Assembly: GCA_964546955.1 (NCBI GenBank)
Contig: CAZJLP010000025.1
Coordinates: 4,258-68,257, forward strand
Length of the DNA stretch: 64,000 bases
Direction: 5' to 3'
Source of the DNA: CAZJLP01 sp964546955
GTDB taxonomy: Bacteria > Verrucomicrobiota > Verrucomicrobiia > Opitutales > Opitutaceae
Part shown: positions 8,438 through 17,108 of the stretch, piece by piece
Position numbering within the stretch: position 1 is the first letter of the stretch
Layout of the letters: each line of letters begins with the position of its first letter
Translations under genes and position numbers: made by a program
Notes under the pieces: generated by a model
The model's input: the letters and a program-made list of their open reading frames with translations, nothing else
The model's database searches: none
Told to the model about the DNA's origin: nothing

Positions 8438-9601
8438 ATGAAGCTTGCCATCGTGACGGAGACTTTCCCGCCGGAAGTAAACGGCGTTGCTACAACATTT
8501 GGCATTATCGCGTCGGAATTGGCGCGGCGGCAGCACAAGGTGACAGTCTACAGGCCTGAACGCACAGATCTCAACGCTACCCCAGGCAGCTATCACGAAG
8601 TAGCGGTACTCGGTATGGCGATTCCGGGGTATCCACTGCTCCGACTTGGTCTTCCCGCTGGCGGCCTATTGCGCAAACGTTGGAAGATTGACCGCCCAGA
8701 CCTCGTTCATGTCGTAACCGAGGGCCCGCTTGGCGCCTCTGCAGTTGGTGCAGCCCGATCGCTCGGAATTCCGGTGACTTCCAGTTTCCACACGAACTTT
8801 CACTCCTACACCAAGCACTATCGGATGCCGTCACTTCGCCGCGCTATCCTCTGGTGGTTACGAAAAGTTCACAACGATACCCTCTGCACGTTTGCTCCCA
8901 CGAATGAACTTTGCGACGAGCTCTCGGGTCTTGGCTTTCGAAACATGGTACTGCTTTCTCGCGGGGTTGATACTGACCAGTTCAATCCAGCGCACCGTTC
9001 AGCTGAGTTGCGGAAACAATGGGGCGCAACGCCTGACACGCCCGTTGTGCTGCACGCCGGGCGCATGGCTGCCGAAAAGAACTATCCTTTGTTGATGCAA
9101 ATCTTCGAGAGAATGCAGCAAGCAAATCCGAGCTGCCGTTTCGTTCTCGCAGGCGACGGACCGTTGCGTGCAAAGCTGCAGAAGGACTATCCAAATTACA
9201 TCTACCACGGCCTCTTGCAACGAGACGAGTTGGCACGCCATTACGCGTCAGCAGACATCTACATTCATCCTAGCCTTTCAGAAACTTTCGGCAATGTTTT
9301 GACTGAAGCGATGGCTAGCCGTTTGGCCGTTGCCGGTTTTGATTACGCAGCCGCGCGCAAATTTGTACGCGACGAGAACAACGGTTTGGTGGTCCCCTGC
9401 GACCAGCCGGAAGCCCTTATTGAAGCATCTGTCCGGCTTGCGACGGATGCAAAACTACGCGAACGCGTGCGGGCAAACGCTCGCACGACGATAGAACCCC
9501 AATCCTGGAGCTCCGTCATCGGCCGCTTCGAGGCCGACCTCCTCGCCGTCGTCAACGCCTCCCGTGGAGCGACGTCGGAATTCGTGCTGCAGATCCCGTA
9601 G
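8438..9601 (+). CDS. Family 4 glycosyltransferase, SqdX/MgtA-like
   Basis: 387 residues with two Rossmann domains of GT-B fold. The N-terminal start VTETFPPEVNGVA is typical of glycolipid glycosyltransferases such as SqdX and the mannosyl- or glucuronosyl-diacylglycerol synthases. The C-terminal domain has the nucleotide-sugar site: GRMAAEKNY, FVLAGDGP, and the EX7E motif in HPSLSETFGNVLTEAMASR. The donor and acceptor cannot be read from sequence. The divergent Pho locus, the Pho-box-like site upstream and the phosphodiesterase downstream favour synthesis of a phosphate-free membrane glycolipid during phosphate starvation. A periodic inverted repeat follows the stop codon. Confidence 0.85.
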   Translation: MKLAIVTETFPPEVNGVATTFGIIASELARRQHKVTVYRPERTDLNATPGSYHEVAVLGMAIPGYPLLRLGLPAGGLLRKRWKIDRPDLVHVVTEGPLGASAVGAARSLGIPVTSSFHTNFHSYTKHYRMPSLRRAILWWLRKVHNDTLCTFAPTNELCDELSGLGFRNMVLLSRGVDTDQFNPAHRSAELRKQWGATPDTPVVLHAGRMAAEKNYPLLMQIFERMQQANPSCRFVLAGDGPLRAKLQKDYPNYIYHGLLQRDELARHYASADIYIHPSLSETFGNVLTEAMASRLAVAGFDYAAARKFVRDENNGLVVPCDQPEALIEASVRLATDAKLRERVRANARTTIEPQSWSSVIGRFEADLLAVVNASRGATSEFVLQIP

Positions 9602-9616
9602 CGCGCACCACGCTAA

Positions 9617-9711
9617 GGTTTCTAGTTTTGAGTTTAAGATTTTTGGGTTTGGTGTCGGACCGGCACAGCCCGAGCAATCAACCCAAAACCTCAAACGCAA
9701 AACTCGAAACT
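9617..9711. repeat. Heptamer-periodic inverted repeat A
   Basis: The left arm (9617-9650) reads as 7-nt words built on GTTT (GTTTCTA, GTTTTGA and so on). The right arm (9680-9711) reads as words built on AAC (AACCTCA, AACGCAA and so on). The arms are imperfect reverse complements, matching at about 28 of 33 positions, with a 29-bp spacer. It lies between two same-strand genes. Confidence 0.7.
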
Positions 9712-9745
9712 GGCGCCGAGGACGCTCGGCGCCCATAGTGCGCCG

Positions 9746-10535
9746 GTGGAAATCATTGCCCACCGGGGCGCGTCGTTCGATGCTCCGGAAAACACGCTGA
9801 CCGCCGTACGTTTAGCCTGGTCTCAGGGGGCGGATGCCGTCGAATTCGATGTCCAGGGAACGCGCGACGGCCGCCTTGCCGTCATCCACGACGAAGATAC
9901 CCGGCGCGTCGCCGGGTCGCCGCTGCGGGTGGCGCACGCTACACTCAGCGAGTTGGCTCACCTCGACGTCGGCAGTTGGAAACATGCCGCCTACGCGGGC
10001 GAAAAGATTCCTTCCTTGGACGACATGCTCGCGGCAATCCCTTCCGGCATCGATCGCTCGTAGCCGCGCGCGAACGCCGTGTNNNNNNNNNNCAATCCCT
10101 TCCGGCAAACGCGCGTTCATCGAACTAAAAGGCACCCCGGAACTGGTTCCCGAACTGGTCCGGTGCGTCGAGCGTTCCCATCTGGAACCTCAGCAGATCG
10201 TCCTCATCTCCTTCGACCTCGCTACCGTCCGCGCGGCTAAACAAACGCTTCCCCACTGCGAAACGGCCTGGATCCACGACTATGCGCCCGAAGCGGGGAG
10301 CAGTTCCCTCAGCGAGCTGGTCCGCACCTGCACCGTGCTCGGACTCAATGCCCTGGACCTCGAGGTCACCTGGCCCATCGATGCCGCAGCGGCACGCCGC
10401 ATCCACTCCGCCGGGCTGAAATTGTACGCGTGGACCGTCGATAACCTGCTCGACGCCCAACGCTGGCGCCAAGCCGGAGCGAATGGACTTACGACGAACC
10501 GCCCGGGCTGGCTGCGGAATGAGCTCGCTCGGTAA
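9746..10535 (+). CDS. Glycerophosphodiester phosphodiesterase (interrupted by an assembly artefact)
   Basis: A GDPD-family TIM-barrel enzyme that splits glycerophosphodiesters into glycerol-3-phosphate and an alcohol. The signature HRG (residues 6-8), ENT, EFDVQ, and the general-acid motif VIHDED are all present. The start is a GTG. As deposited the frame hits a stop at 10061-10063, 20 bases before a run of 10 N. A 15-bp sequence occurs both before the stop (10035-10049) and just after the N run (10093-10107). Joining at this overlap removes 58 bp and restores one frame of about 243 residues reading AAIPSGKRAFIELKG, as in the family. The gene is therefore probably intact in the organism. Its place after the glycosyltransferase fits phospholipid turnover under phosphate limitation. 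Confidence 0.85.
10083..10092. other. Scaffold gap (10 N) with overlapping contig ends
   Basis: The 10-N run is a placeholder. The identical 15 bp on its right edge and 48 bp before its left edge show that the true gap is negative, and that 10050-10092 is a spurious contig tail plus N. Confidence 0.85.
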
Positions 10536-10687
10536 TGCTTCGCTTCCTTCTCGGGGTACCCACCGCTCCGACGCCCCGGACGTGCGGCCGTAAAAACGTC
10601 GCAAACGCTTCTTCGCAGTTAATTTACCCCCGATTCGTGTCGTAATAGAGTGTGAACTGACAGCTATGACCTAAACGGCTGACTACC

Positions 10688-11953
10688 ATGACCCCGACAC
10701 CCCCAAAAAACGGTCTTCTCATGGTCGGGGGAGGCGCGCGAGCCGCCTACCAAGCCGGGGTGCTGCGAAGCCTGGCAAAGTCATTTCCGACGCTCAATTT
10801 TCCGATCCTCACCGGCGTATCCGCGGGAGCGATCAACGCCGCGTCCCTCGCCAATGCAGCCGACGATTTTCCGCACGCGGTGGAGCGCACGGTGGCGTAT
10901 TGGGAAAGCATTACGATCGATCAGGTCTTTCGCTCGGAACTCCATGCCCCTGGCCTCGACATGCTCAAATGGCTCTATCGGATGGCGGCTGGGCGGGTTC
11001 ATCACCTCGAGCCGCTGCGCGGCATGGTGGACACGGGTCCCTTGCGCCACTTCCTGCGGAATGGGTTGTCGACCCCGGACGGGATCCTGCACGGGGTCCA
11101 AGCGAATCTGAAAAATGGCCGCTTGTCCGCTCTCGGAATTACGACCGACAAATACCCGAGCGGGCGTTCGACAACGTGGATTCAGGGCAATAACATACAG
11201 CCCTGGCACAAGGCCGAACGATGCGGCCGCCTCGCCACGCTCACTGTGGAGCACATTATGGCTTCCACCGCCCTGCCCTTGGTTTTCCCCGCCATCCACC
11301 TGGACGACGGATGGTATGGCGACGGAGGCATGCGGCTCACCGCGCCGTTGTCGCCCATGGTCCACCTCGGCGCGGAAAAGATCCTGGCAATTTCGACCCT
11401 CGTCGGGCCGCGCGGCTTCGAAACGAATCCCGCCGACCAAAGTTATCCGCCACCCGCCGCCGTTTTGAGTGTCCTCCTGGACTCGGTTTTTTTGGATATG
11501 CTGGACGGTGACGCCATGAAGATGCAGCAGCTCAACCAGCTGATCGCGGTGAATCCGCAGAGCAAGGAGTTCGGTCTCCGCCACGTGGACGTATTTGTGA
11601 TGCGCCCTTCCGTCGATCTCGGCGCCCTGGCCCGGGAGTTCGAGTCGGAACTGCCGAAGCTTCTGCGCCGCGTCCTGCGCAGCATGGGCGGCACGGAGAC
11701 GAAACACTCCGACGCAATCGCCACCCTGCTTTTTCAACCCCGCTACATCCAGAAATTGATCGAAATCGGAGAGCGCGACGGGCAACGGCGACGCGATGAA
11801 CTCGCCACGTTTTTCGGCCTCGAGGCCGCAGCAACCGCCCCTCGTTTTTCAGCCGCAGGTCACAAAATCAATGGCGTGAACGGCCACTCAACCGCAGCGG
11901 AGCTTGGCCGACGCGATCATGCCTCCGCGGAACGCACCGCAACCGATCGCTAA
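10688..11953 (+). CDS. Patatin-like phospholipase
   Basis: 421 residues of the RssA/patatin family. The glycine-rich oxyanion motif VGGGARAAYQAGVL lies at residues 13-26, the nucleophile S45 in GVSAG, and the catalytic Asp in YGDGG near residue 215: a Ser-Asp dyad hydrolase acting on phospholipid or acyl esters. No signal peptide is visible, so it is probably cytoplasmic. The gene lies 7 bases before an acyl-CoA ligase, which suggests that the fatty acids it frees are activated and oxidised by the following genes. Confidence 0.9.
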   Translation: MTPTPPKNGLLMVGGGARAAYQAGVLRSLAKSFPTLNFPILTGVSAGAINAASLANAADDFPHAVERTVAYWESITIDQVFRSELHAPGLDMLKWLYRMAAGRVHHLEPLRGMVDTGPLRHFLRNGLSTPDGILHGVQANLKNGRLSALGITTDKYPSGRSTTWIQGNNIQPWHKAERCGRLATLTVEHIMASTALPLVFPAIHLDDGWYGDGGMRLTAPLSPMVHLGAEKILAISTLVGPRGFETNPADQSYPPPAAVLSVLLDSVFLDMLDGDAMKMQQLNQLIAVNPQSKEFGLRHVDVFVMRPSVDLGALAREFESELPKLLRRVLRSMGGTETKHSDAIATLLFQPRYIQKLIEIGERDGQRRRDELATFFGLEAAATAPRFSAAGHKINGVNGHSTAAELGRRDHASAERTATDR

Positions 11954-11960
11954 TCAACCC

Positions 11961-13520
11961 ATGTCCTTCGACCACCTTACTACCCACTGGGACCGTCTGG
12001 ACCGGGACGAGGCCAGGGACCTCCAGGGCCGCAAATTTCACCGCTACCTCCGGGACTGCGTGCTTCCTTTTTCGACTCACTACAAAAAGGTCTTCAAGGA
12101 ACTCGGACTTGGCGCTCAGGACTTTCGCACTCCGGATGATTTGCTGAAGCTCCCTTTTAGCCGAAAAGAAGACCTCCTGCCGACACCGGATAATCCCCGG
12201 CGAGCGCTGGAGTTCGCCTTGATCCCGGACGCAAAAGTGCTCTCCAGCCGCCCCAACGTCATCCTGCGCGCCCTCCTGCGAGGCCGCGCTCGCGTCAAGG
12301 ACGAACTTGACCGCGAATGGCGCCCCACCTTCATGACCGGCACCACGGGGCGCTCGACCGAATCGATTTCGTTTCTCTACTCGCAACACGATCTAAAGAA
12401 CCTTTCCACCGGCGCCGGGCGCATTGCCGCGATCGGCCTGCTCCAGCGCGAGGAACGCATGATCAACATGTTTCCTTTCGCGCCCCATCTCGCGTTTTGG
12501 TGCATGCACCTGGCCGGCATCGAAACCAATACTTTCGCCCTCTCGACCGGCGGGGGAAAATGCATGGGGACCGAAGGCAACATCCGCGTCATCCAGAAGC
12601 TGAAACCTCAGGTGCTCGTGGCGATGCCGACTTTCATCTATCACGTCCTCCAGCAAGCGCTCGAAGAAAAAGTGCGGTTCGAAGGCGTGCGCCTGATCGT
12701 GCTGGGCGGCGAAAAAGTACCCGACGGCACGCGGCGGAAGCTTTCCTCGATGTGCGCGGAGCTGGGCTCGCCGGGGGTCAAGGTCATGGCGACCTACGGC
12801 TTTACCGAGGCAAAGCTCGCCTGGACCGAGTGCCTCTTTACGCCTGGGGAAACGCCGACGGGTTACCACCTTTATGCCGATCAAGGCATCATCGAAGTCG
12901 TGGATCCGGAAACCGGCCTGCCGGTTCCGGACGGGACGCGCGGAGAGATCGTCTGGACGCCCTTGGACCACCGCGGAACCGCGGTCCTTCGCTACCGCAC
13001 GGGAGATTTCATCGAGAACGGCATCACTTGGGCGCCTTGCCCCTGCTGCGGCCGGCGCCTCCCGCGGCTGATGGGCAAGATCTCCCGCGTATCCGACTTC
13101 CGTTCGCTGCGTTTTCAAAAGATCAAGGGCACGATCGTCGATTTCAACGAGCTGGAGCATGCCCTCGACGATGTGCCGGGCCTCGGCGCTTGGCAGATCG
13201 AGCTTCGCAAAGCCCACGACGACCCGCTCGACCTGGACGAGATCGTGCTCCACGTGGTCCGGATGCCGGAGGCTTCCGAGGCGACGCTGGATCGCACGTT
13301 GCGAGAGATCCTGCAAGCGCGCTTTGAGATTCGACCCAATCAAATCCTCTTCCATACGGCCGATGAAATTCGTACACTCCACCAAGTCGGCGTAGCGTTG
13401 AAAGAGCAGAAGGTGATCGATCGCCGGCCCAAAACCGCCGCGGCTTCCGTTTCGGCCCCCGCCCCTACGCCCGCGGCGACTCGCGTGCAGGCAGACAAAC
13501 CCCAGGCAAGTCACACATGA
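11961..13520 (+). CDS. Adenylate-forming acyl-CoA ligase, phenylacetate-CoA ligase-like
   Basis: About 519 residues. The ATG at 11961 starts 7 bases after the phospholipase stop and is preferred over an in-frame start at 11904 that would overlap that gene. The ANL-superfamily phosphate loop MTGTTGRSTES, the ATYGFTEA adenine motif and YRTGDF are present. A CPCCGR segment resembles the Cys motif of the PaaK-type branch. It probably activates a fatty or aromatic acid as its CoA thioester; the substrate is not evident. The C-terminus is Ala/Pro-rich. It overlaps the thiolase gene by 4 bases (ATGA). Confidence 0.82.
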   Translation: MSFDHLTTHWDRLDRDEARDLQGRKFHRYLRDCVLPFSTHYKKVFKELGLGAQDFRTPDDLLKLPFSRKEDLLPTPDNPRRALEFALIPDAKVLSSRPNVILRALLRGRARVKDELDREWRPTFMTGTTGRSTESISFLYSQHDLKNLSTGAGRIAAIGLLQREERMINMFPFAPHLAFWCMHLAGIETNTFALSTGGGKCMGTEGNIRVIQKLKPQVLVAMPTFIYHVLQQALEEKVRFEGVRLIVLGGEKVPDGTRRKLSSMCAELGSPGVKVMATYGFTEAKLAWTECLFTPGETPTGYHLYADQGIIEVVDPETGLPVPDGTRGEIVWTPLDHRGTAVLRYRTGDFIENGITWAPCPCCGRRLPRLMGKISRVSDFRSLRFQKIKGTIVDFNELEHALDDVPGLGAWQIELRKAHDDPLDLDEIVLHVVRMPEASEATLDRTLREILQARFEIRPNQILFHTADEIRTLHQVGVALKEQKVIDRRPKTAAASVSAPAPTPAATRVQADKPQASHT

Positions 13521-14806
13521 ATACACCCGTCTATATCGTCGACGGCGTACGCACCCCGTTCTGCAAAATAGGGACCGCTCTCGCGGGAGCCGACGCGGTC
13601 GAACTGGGACGAGCCGCTGCGGCGGGACTCCTCGCGCGGACCGGTCTCGATCCCGACATTATCGATGAGGTTATCTTTGGCTGCGTGGGCCAACCGGTCG
13701 ATGCCGCCAATGTCAGCCGCGTCATCGCCCTGCGCGCGGGCATATCGGACAAAGTCCCGGCGATTACCGTGCACCGCAATTGCGCCTCCGGCTTCGAATC
13801 GCTCACCCAGGCAGCGGACCGCATTGTAGCCGGACGGGGAGACATTTACTTGGTGGGGGGAACGGAAAGCATGAGCCACTACCCGCTCATGTTCTCCGAG
13901 ACGGCCGCCCGCAAATTCGGCGATTTGGCGAAAGCCAAGTCCCTTCCACAGAAGCTCGCGGGTTTTGCGCGTTTCCGTCCGTCCGATTTTCTCAAGCCCC
14001 GCGTCAGCCTGATGCTGGGGCTGACCGATCCGGTTTGCGGGTGCAACATGGGCCAGACCGCCGAGCGCCTGGCACGCGACTGGAAAATCACGCGCGAACA
14101 GCAGGACGAGTTCGCTCTCCAATCGCATCAGCGCGCGCAAGCCTCCCGCGCGCTGCTCGCCGAGGAAATGTGGCCGGTCTATCCGAAGAAAAGCCGCAAA
14201 CCCGCGGTGGTGATCGAGGACAACGGCGTCCGCGACGGGCAGTCGATGGAAGCCCTGGCCAAACTTCGTCCCGTCTTCGACAAACGCGGCGGCACCGTGA
14301 CTGCCGGGAACGCTTCGCAAATCACCGATGGCGCGGTCGCCCTCCTCGTCATGAGCGAGGCCGGCCTCCGCCGCACCGGCCTGAAACCTTTGGGGCGTTT
14401 GGTCGACTACGCCTACGCCGGTTGTGAACCTCTGCGCATGGGCCTCGGCCCTGTCTACGCAATTTCCAAAGCGCGGGAGCGGACGGGTCTTGGCCTCGAC
14501 GACGCCGACCTGATCGAAATCAACGAGGCGTTCGCCGCCCAAGTGCTGGCCTGCCGCGCCGCCGCCGCTTCCGCCGATTTCAGCCGCAAGCACCTGAAGC
14601 GCTACCGCACTCTCGGGGAGATCCCCCTCGAAAAACTCAACGTCAACGGCGGCGGCATCGCCCTCGGCCATCCGGTCGGCGCCTCCGGCGGACGCCTCGT
14701 GCTTACCGCTCTAAAGGAACTGCAACGACGCCATGCCCAACGCGCGCTCGTCTCCCTCTGCGTCGGCGGCGGCCAAGGTGGCGCGCTCTGGCTCGAGGCC
14801 GCTTGA
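13517..14806 (+). CDS. fadI: Acetyl-CoA acyltransferase (thiolase), FadI-type
   Basis: 429 residues, close to FadI (436). The acyl-accepting Cys is C89 in HRNCASG. The distal motifs EINEAFAAQ, GGGIALGHPVGASGGR and the second catalytic Cys region SLCVGGGQGG are complete. It releases acetyl-CoA in the last step of beta-oxidation. It is translationally coupled to the acyl-CoA ligase and followed, after a periodic spacer, by the FadJ-type partner. Confidence 0.93.
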   Translation: MNTPVYIVDGVRTPFCKIGTALAGADAVELGRAAAAGLLARTGLDPDIIDEVIFGCVGQPVDAANVSRVIALRAGISDKVPAITVHRNCASGFESLTQAADRIVAGRGDIYLVGGTESMSHYPLMFSETAARKFGDLAKAKSLPQKLAGFARFRPSDFLKPRVSLMLGLTDPVCGCNMGQTAERLARDWKITREQQDEFALQSHQRAQASRALLAEEMWPVYPKKSRKPAVVIEDNGVRDGQSMEALAKLRPVFDKRGGTVTAGNASQITDGAVALLVMSEAGLRRTGLKPLGRLVDYAYAGCEPLRMGLGPVYAISKARERTGLGLDDADLIEINEAFAAQVLACRAAAASADFSRKHLKRYRTLGEIPLEKLNVNGGGIALGHPVGASGGRLVLTALKELQRRHAQRALVSLCVGGGQGGALWLEAA

Positions 14807-14820
14807 GCGGGTCATGCCAC

Positions 14821-14902
14821 GATCTCGAATCTCACTTTCAAATCTCAAATCGAACCTTTCTTCGCGCCCCCCCTTTGAAATCTGAAATCTTAACTCTGAG
14901 AT
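14821..14902. repeat. Heptamer-periodic inverted repeat B
   Basis: The left arm (14821-14852) has words like ATCTCGA and ATCTCAC. The right arm (14873-14902) reads, on the other strand, as words like ATCTCAG and ATTTCAG. The 7-nt period is visible in both arms, which are imperfect reverse complements. It fills most of the 118-bp spacer between the thiolase and FadJ-type genes inside one apparent operon. Confidence 0.6.
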
Positions 14903-14924
14903 GTGACCGCACCGCGGTCGCCCG

Positions 14925-17108
14925 ATGAACATCACTCGCACTCCTCTCGATGGCGACGTCGCCCTCCTGACATTCGATCGGCCCGATTCGTCCGCCAACA
15001 TCTTCGACCGCGCCACGCTCGAGGAATTGAACGACCATATCGCCGCGATCGAGGCGACGCCGGGGGTGAAGGGTGTGATCATCTGCAGCGCCAAACCAAA
15101 GATCTTCATCGCCGGCGCCGACCTTCACACCTTCGCCAACAATCCCGACGAAGCATCGCTCGGAGAAATCGTCAGCCTCGGGCAGGATATTTTTACCCGC
15201 CTCAGCAAGCTGCGCATCCCCACGGTCGCCGCGATCCACGGAATTTGCCTCGGCGGGGGAATGGAGCTGACTCTCGCCTGCGACTGGCGCATCGCGACGA
15301 CCGAAAAAGTCACCAAACTCGGCCTGCCCGAGACGCAGCTGGGTATTCTGCCCGCCTGGGGCGGCAGCGTGCGTCTGCCAAAACTCATCGGCCTCCCCGC
15401 CGCGCTCGGGCTGATCTTGACCGGAAAACAGGTGGTCGGGGTCCAAGCGCTGAAAATCGGCGTGGTCGACGACCTCGCTCATCCCGAGTACCTGCTCGAG
15501 ACGGCGCAGAAACAATTGGCGAAGGGAAAGCGCCCCGCAAAATCTCCTACCCTGCTCAGCCGCCCCCCGCTCGCCTCTTATGTCGTTTCCAAAGCGCGAA
15601 AGGACGTCCTCGCAAAAACACGCGGACGTTATCCCGCGCCGCTGAAGGCGATCGAGGTCTGCAAGTTTGCCGTCATGGCGCCGATCCCCAGCGGCTTGGC
15701 GGCGGAAAAGGCCGCCTTCCTCGAGCTGATTCGCTCCCCCGAGTCGATGAACTTGATGAGCATTTTCTTCCTCCAAGAGAGAGCCAAAAAGCTCACCGGG
15801 CCGGATGCCGAAGGCACGGCTCGTGCGGTCAGCCACACCGCCGTCGTCGGCGCCGGCACGATGGGCGCGGGCATCGCGCAATGGGTGAGCGCCCGGGGCA
15901 TGACCGTCACGCTGAAGGACGTCGATCCCGCCGCACTCGCCCGAGGCCTGCATACGATCGAGAAAATCTACACCGACGCCGCGAAACACCGAGTGTTCAC
16001 CGCGCCGGAAGCAACCGCCGGCTTCGATCGCATCACGCCAGTTCACGTGGACGTGCCGCTCAAAGACGTCGACCTCGTCATTGAGGCCGCCCTGGAAAGA
16101 CTCGACCTCAAACAGAAAATCTTCGGCGAGCTCGAAACGCAGGTAGGCCCCCAAACGATTCTCGCGACCAACACGTCGGCCTTGTCCGTCGACGCCATCG
16201 CTTCCGCGCTTCAACAACCCGAGCGACTCGTCGGCATCCATTTTTTTAATCCCGTGCACAAGATGCAACTGGTGGAGATCATTCGCGGCCCCCGGACTTC
16301 CGCGCTGGCTCTCGATACCGCCCTCCAGTTTGTAAAAGCCATCGGCAAGCTTCCGCTTTTTGCGAAAGACAGCCCGGGCTTTCTCGTAAACCGCGTTCTC
16401 CTCCCCTACATGGTCGAGGCTGTCCGCCTTTTCAGCGAAGGCGTTGCCGCTGAAGAGATCGATCGGCTGCTTCTGGATTTCGGAATGCCCATGGGCCCGC
16501 TTCGTCTTTGCGATGAAGTGGGTCTCGATGTGGCCCAACACGTCGCAAAGGATCTCGAACAGCGCCTGCCGCAGCCGGTGCCGATCACCGATACGCTCGA
16601 GCGCATGATCGAGAAGAAATGGCTCGGAAAGAAATCCGGCCGCGGCTTCTACCTGCACGACGCGAAGAAAAAGGGAGAGCACGCCAAACCCAATCCGGAG
16701 GTCTCCTCGCTGCAGAAGGCCGGCGTGGGGCTGACGCAGGATGCGGCCACCCGGTTGGATCGCCTCATTTTGATCCAGATCAACGAGGCCGCCCGGGTCT
16801 TGGAGGAAGGCGTGGTCGAGGCGCCCGAGGATGTGGATTTTGGCATGATTCTCGGCACCGGCTGGGCCCCGTTCCGCGGCGGTCCGCTGCGGTACGCGGA
16901 CAAGCTGGGCGCAGTGGAAATTGTTCGCCGCCTCGACCATTTGGCCACCAAAGCCGCCCCTTATTTTACTCCTTGCCAGCGCCTGCGCGACATGGCGCAC
17001 GAAGAACGCGGATTTTACCACCCGGCCAGAGCCCAGCCGCGCATGGCCACGGCCGACGAAGTCGCCCCTGAAATCTCGGAGTCGAATCAATCCCTCACGT
17101 CCCCATGA
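14925..17108 (+). CDS. fadJ: Bifunctional enoyl-CoA hydratase / 3-hydroxyacyl-CoA dehydrogenase, FadJ-type
   Basis: 727 residues, matching FadB/FadJ. The N-terminal crotonase domain (about 1-190) has the oxyanion and acid residues in GICLGGGMELTLACDWR and LGLPETQLGILP. The NAD-binding domain begins near residue 305 with VVGAGTMGAGIA, followed by the catalytic His in GIHFFNPVHKMQLVEI. Two C-terminal dehydrogenase domains follow. It hydrates enoyl-CoA and oxidises the hydroxyacyl-CoA, working with the upstream thiolase. Its stop overlaps the acyl-CoA dehydrogenase start by 4 bases. Confidence 0.94.
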   Translation: MNITRTPLDGDVALLTFDRPDSSANIFDRATLEELNDHIAAIEATPGVKGVIICSAKPKIFIAGADLHTFANNPDEASLGEIVSLGQDIFTRLSKLRIPTVAAIHGICLGGGMELTLACDWRIATTEKVTKLGLPETQLGILPAWGGSVRLPKLIGLPAALGLILTGKQVVGVQALKIGVVDDLAHPEYLLETAQKQLAKGKRPAKSPTLLSRPPLASYVVSKARKDVLAKTRGRYPAPLKAIEVCKFAVMAPIPSGLAAEKAAFLELIRSPESMNLMSIFFLQERAKKLTGPDAEGTARAVSHTAVVGAGTMGAGIAQWVSARGMTVTLKDVDPAALARGLHTIEKIYTDAAKHRVFTAPEATAGFDRITPVHVDVPLKDVDLVIEAALERLDLKQKIFGELETQVGPQTILATNTSALSVDAIASALQQPERLVGIHFFNPVHKMQLVEIIRGPRTSALALDTALQFVKAIGKLPLFAKDSPGFLVNRVLLPYMVEAVRLFSEGVAAEEIDRLLLDFGMPMGPLRLCDEVGLDVAQHVAKDLEQRLPQPVPITDTLERMIEKKWLGKKSGRGFYLHDAKKKGEHAKPNPEVSSLQKAGVGLTQDAATRLDRLILIQINEAARVLEEGVVEAPEDVDFGMILGTGWAPFRGGPLRYADKLGAVEIVRRLDHLATKAAPYFTPCQRLRDMAHEERGFYHPARAQPRMATADEVAPEISESNQSLTSP

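Noticed and set aside
10640..10675. Pho-box-like repeat before the patatin gene
   Set aside because: The two GTCA units on the minus strand are 9 bp apart, not 11, and flanking bases do not match.
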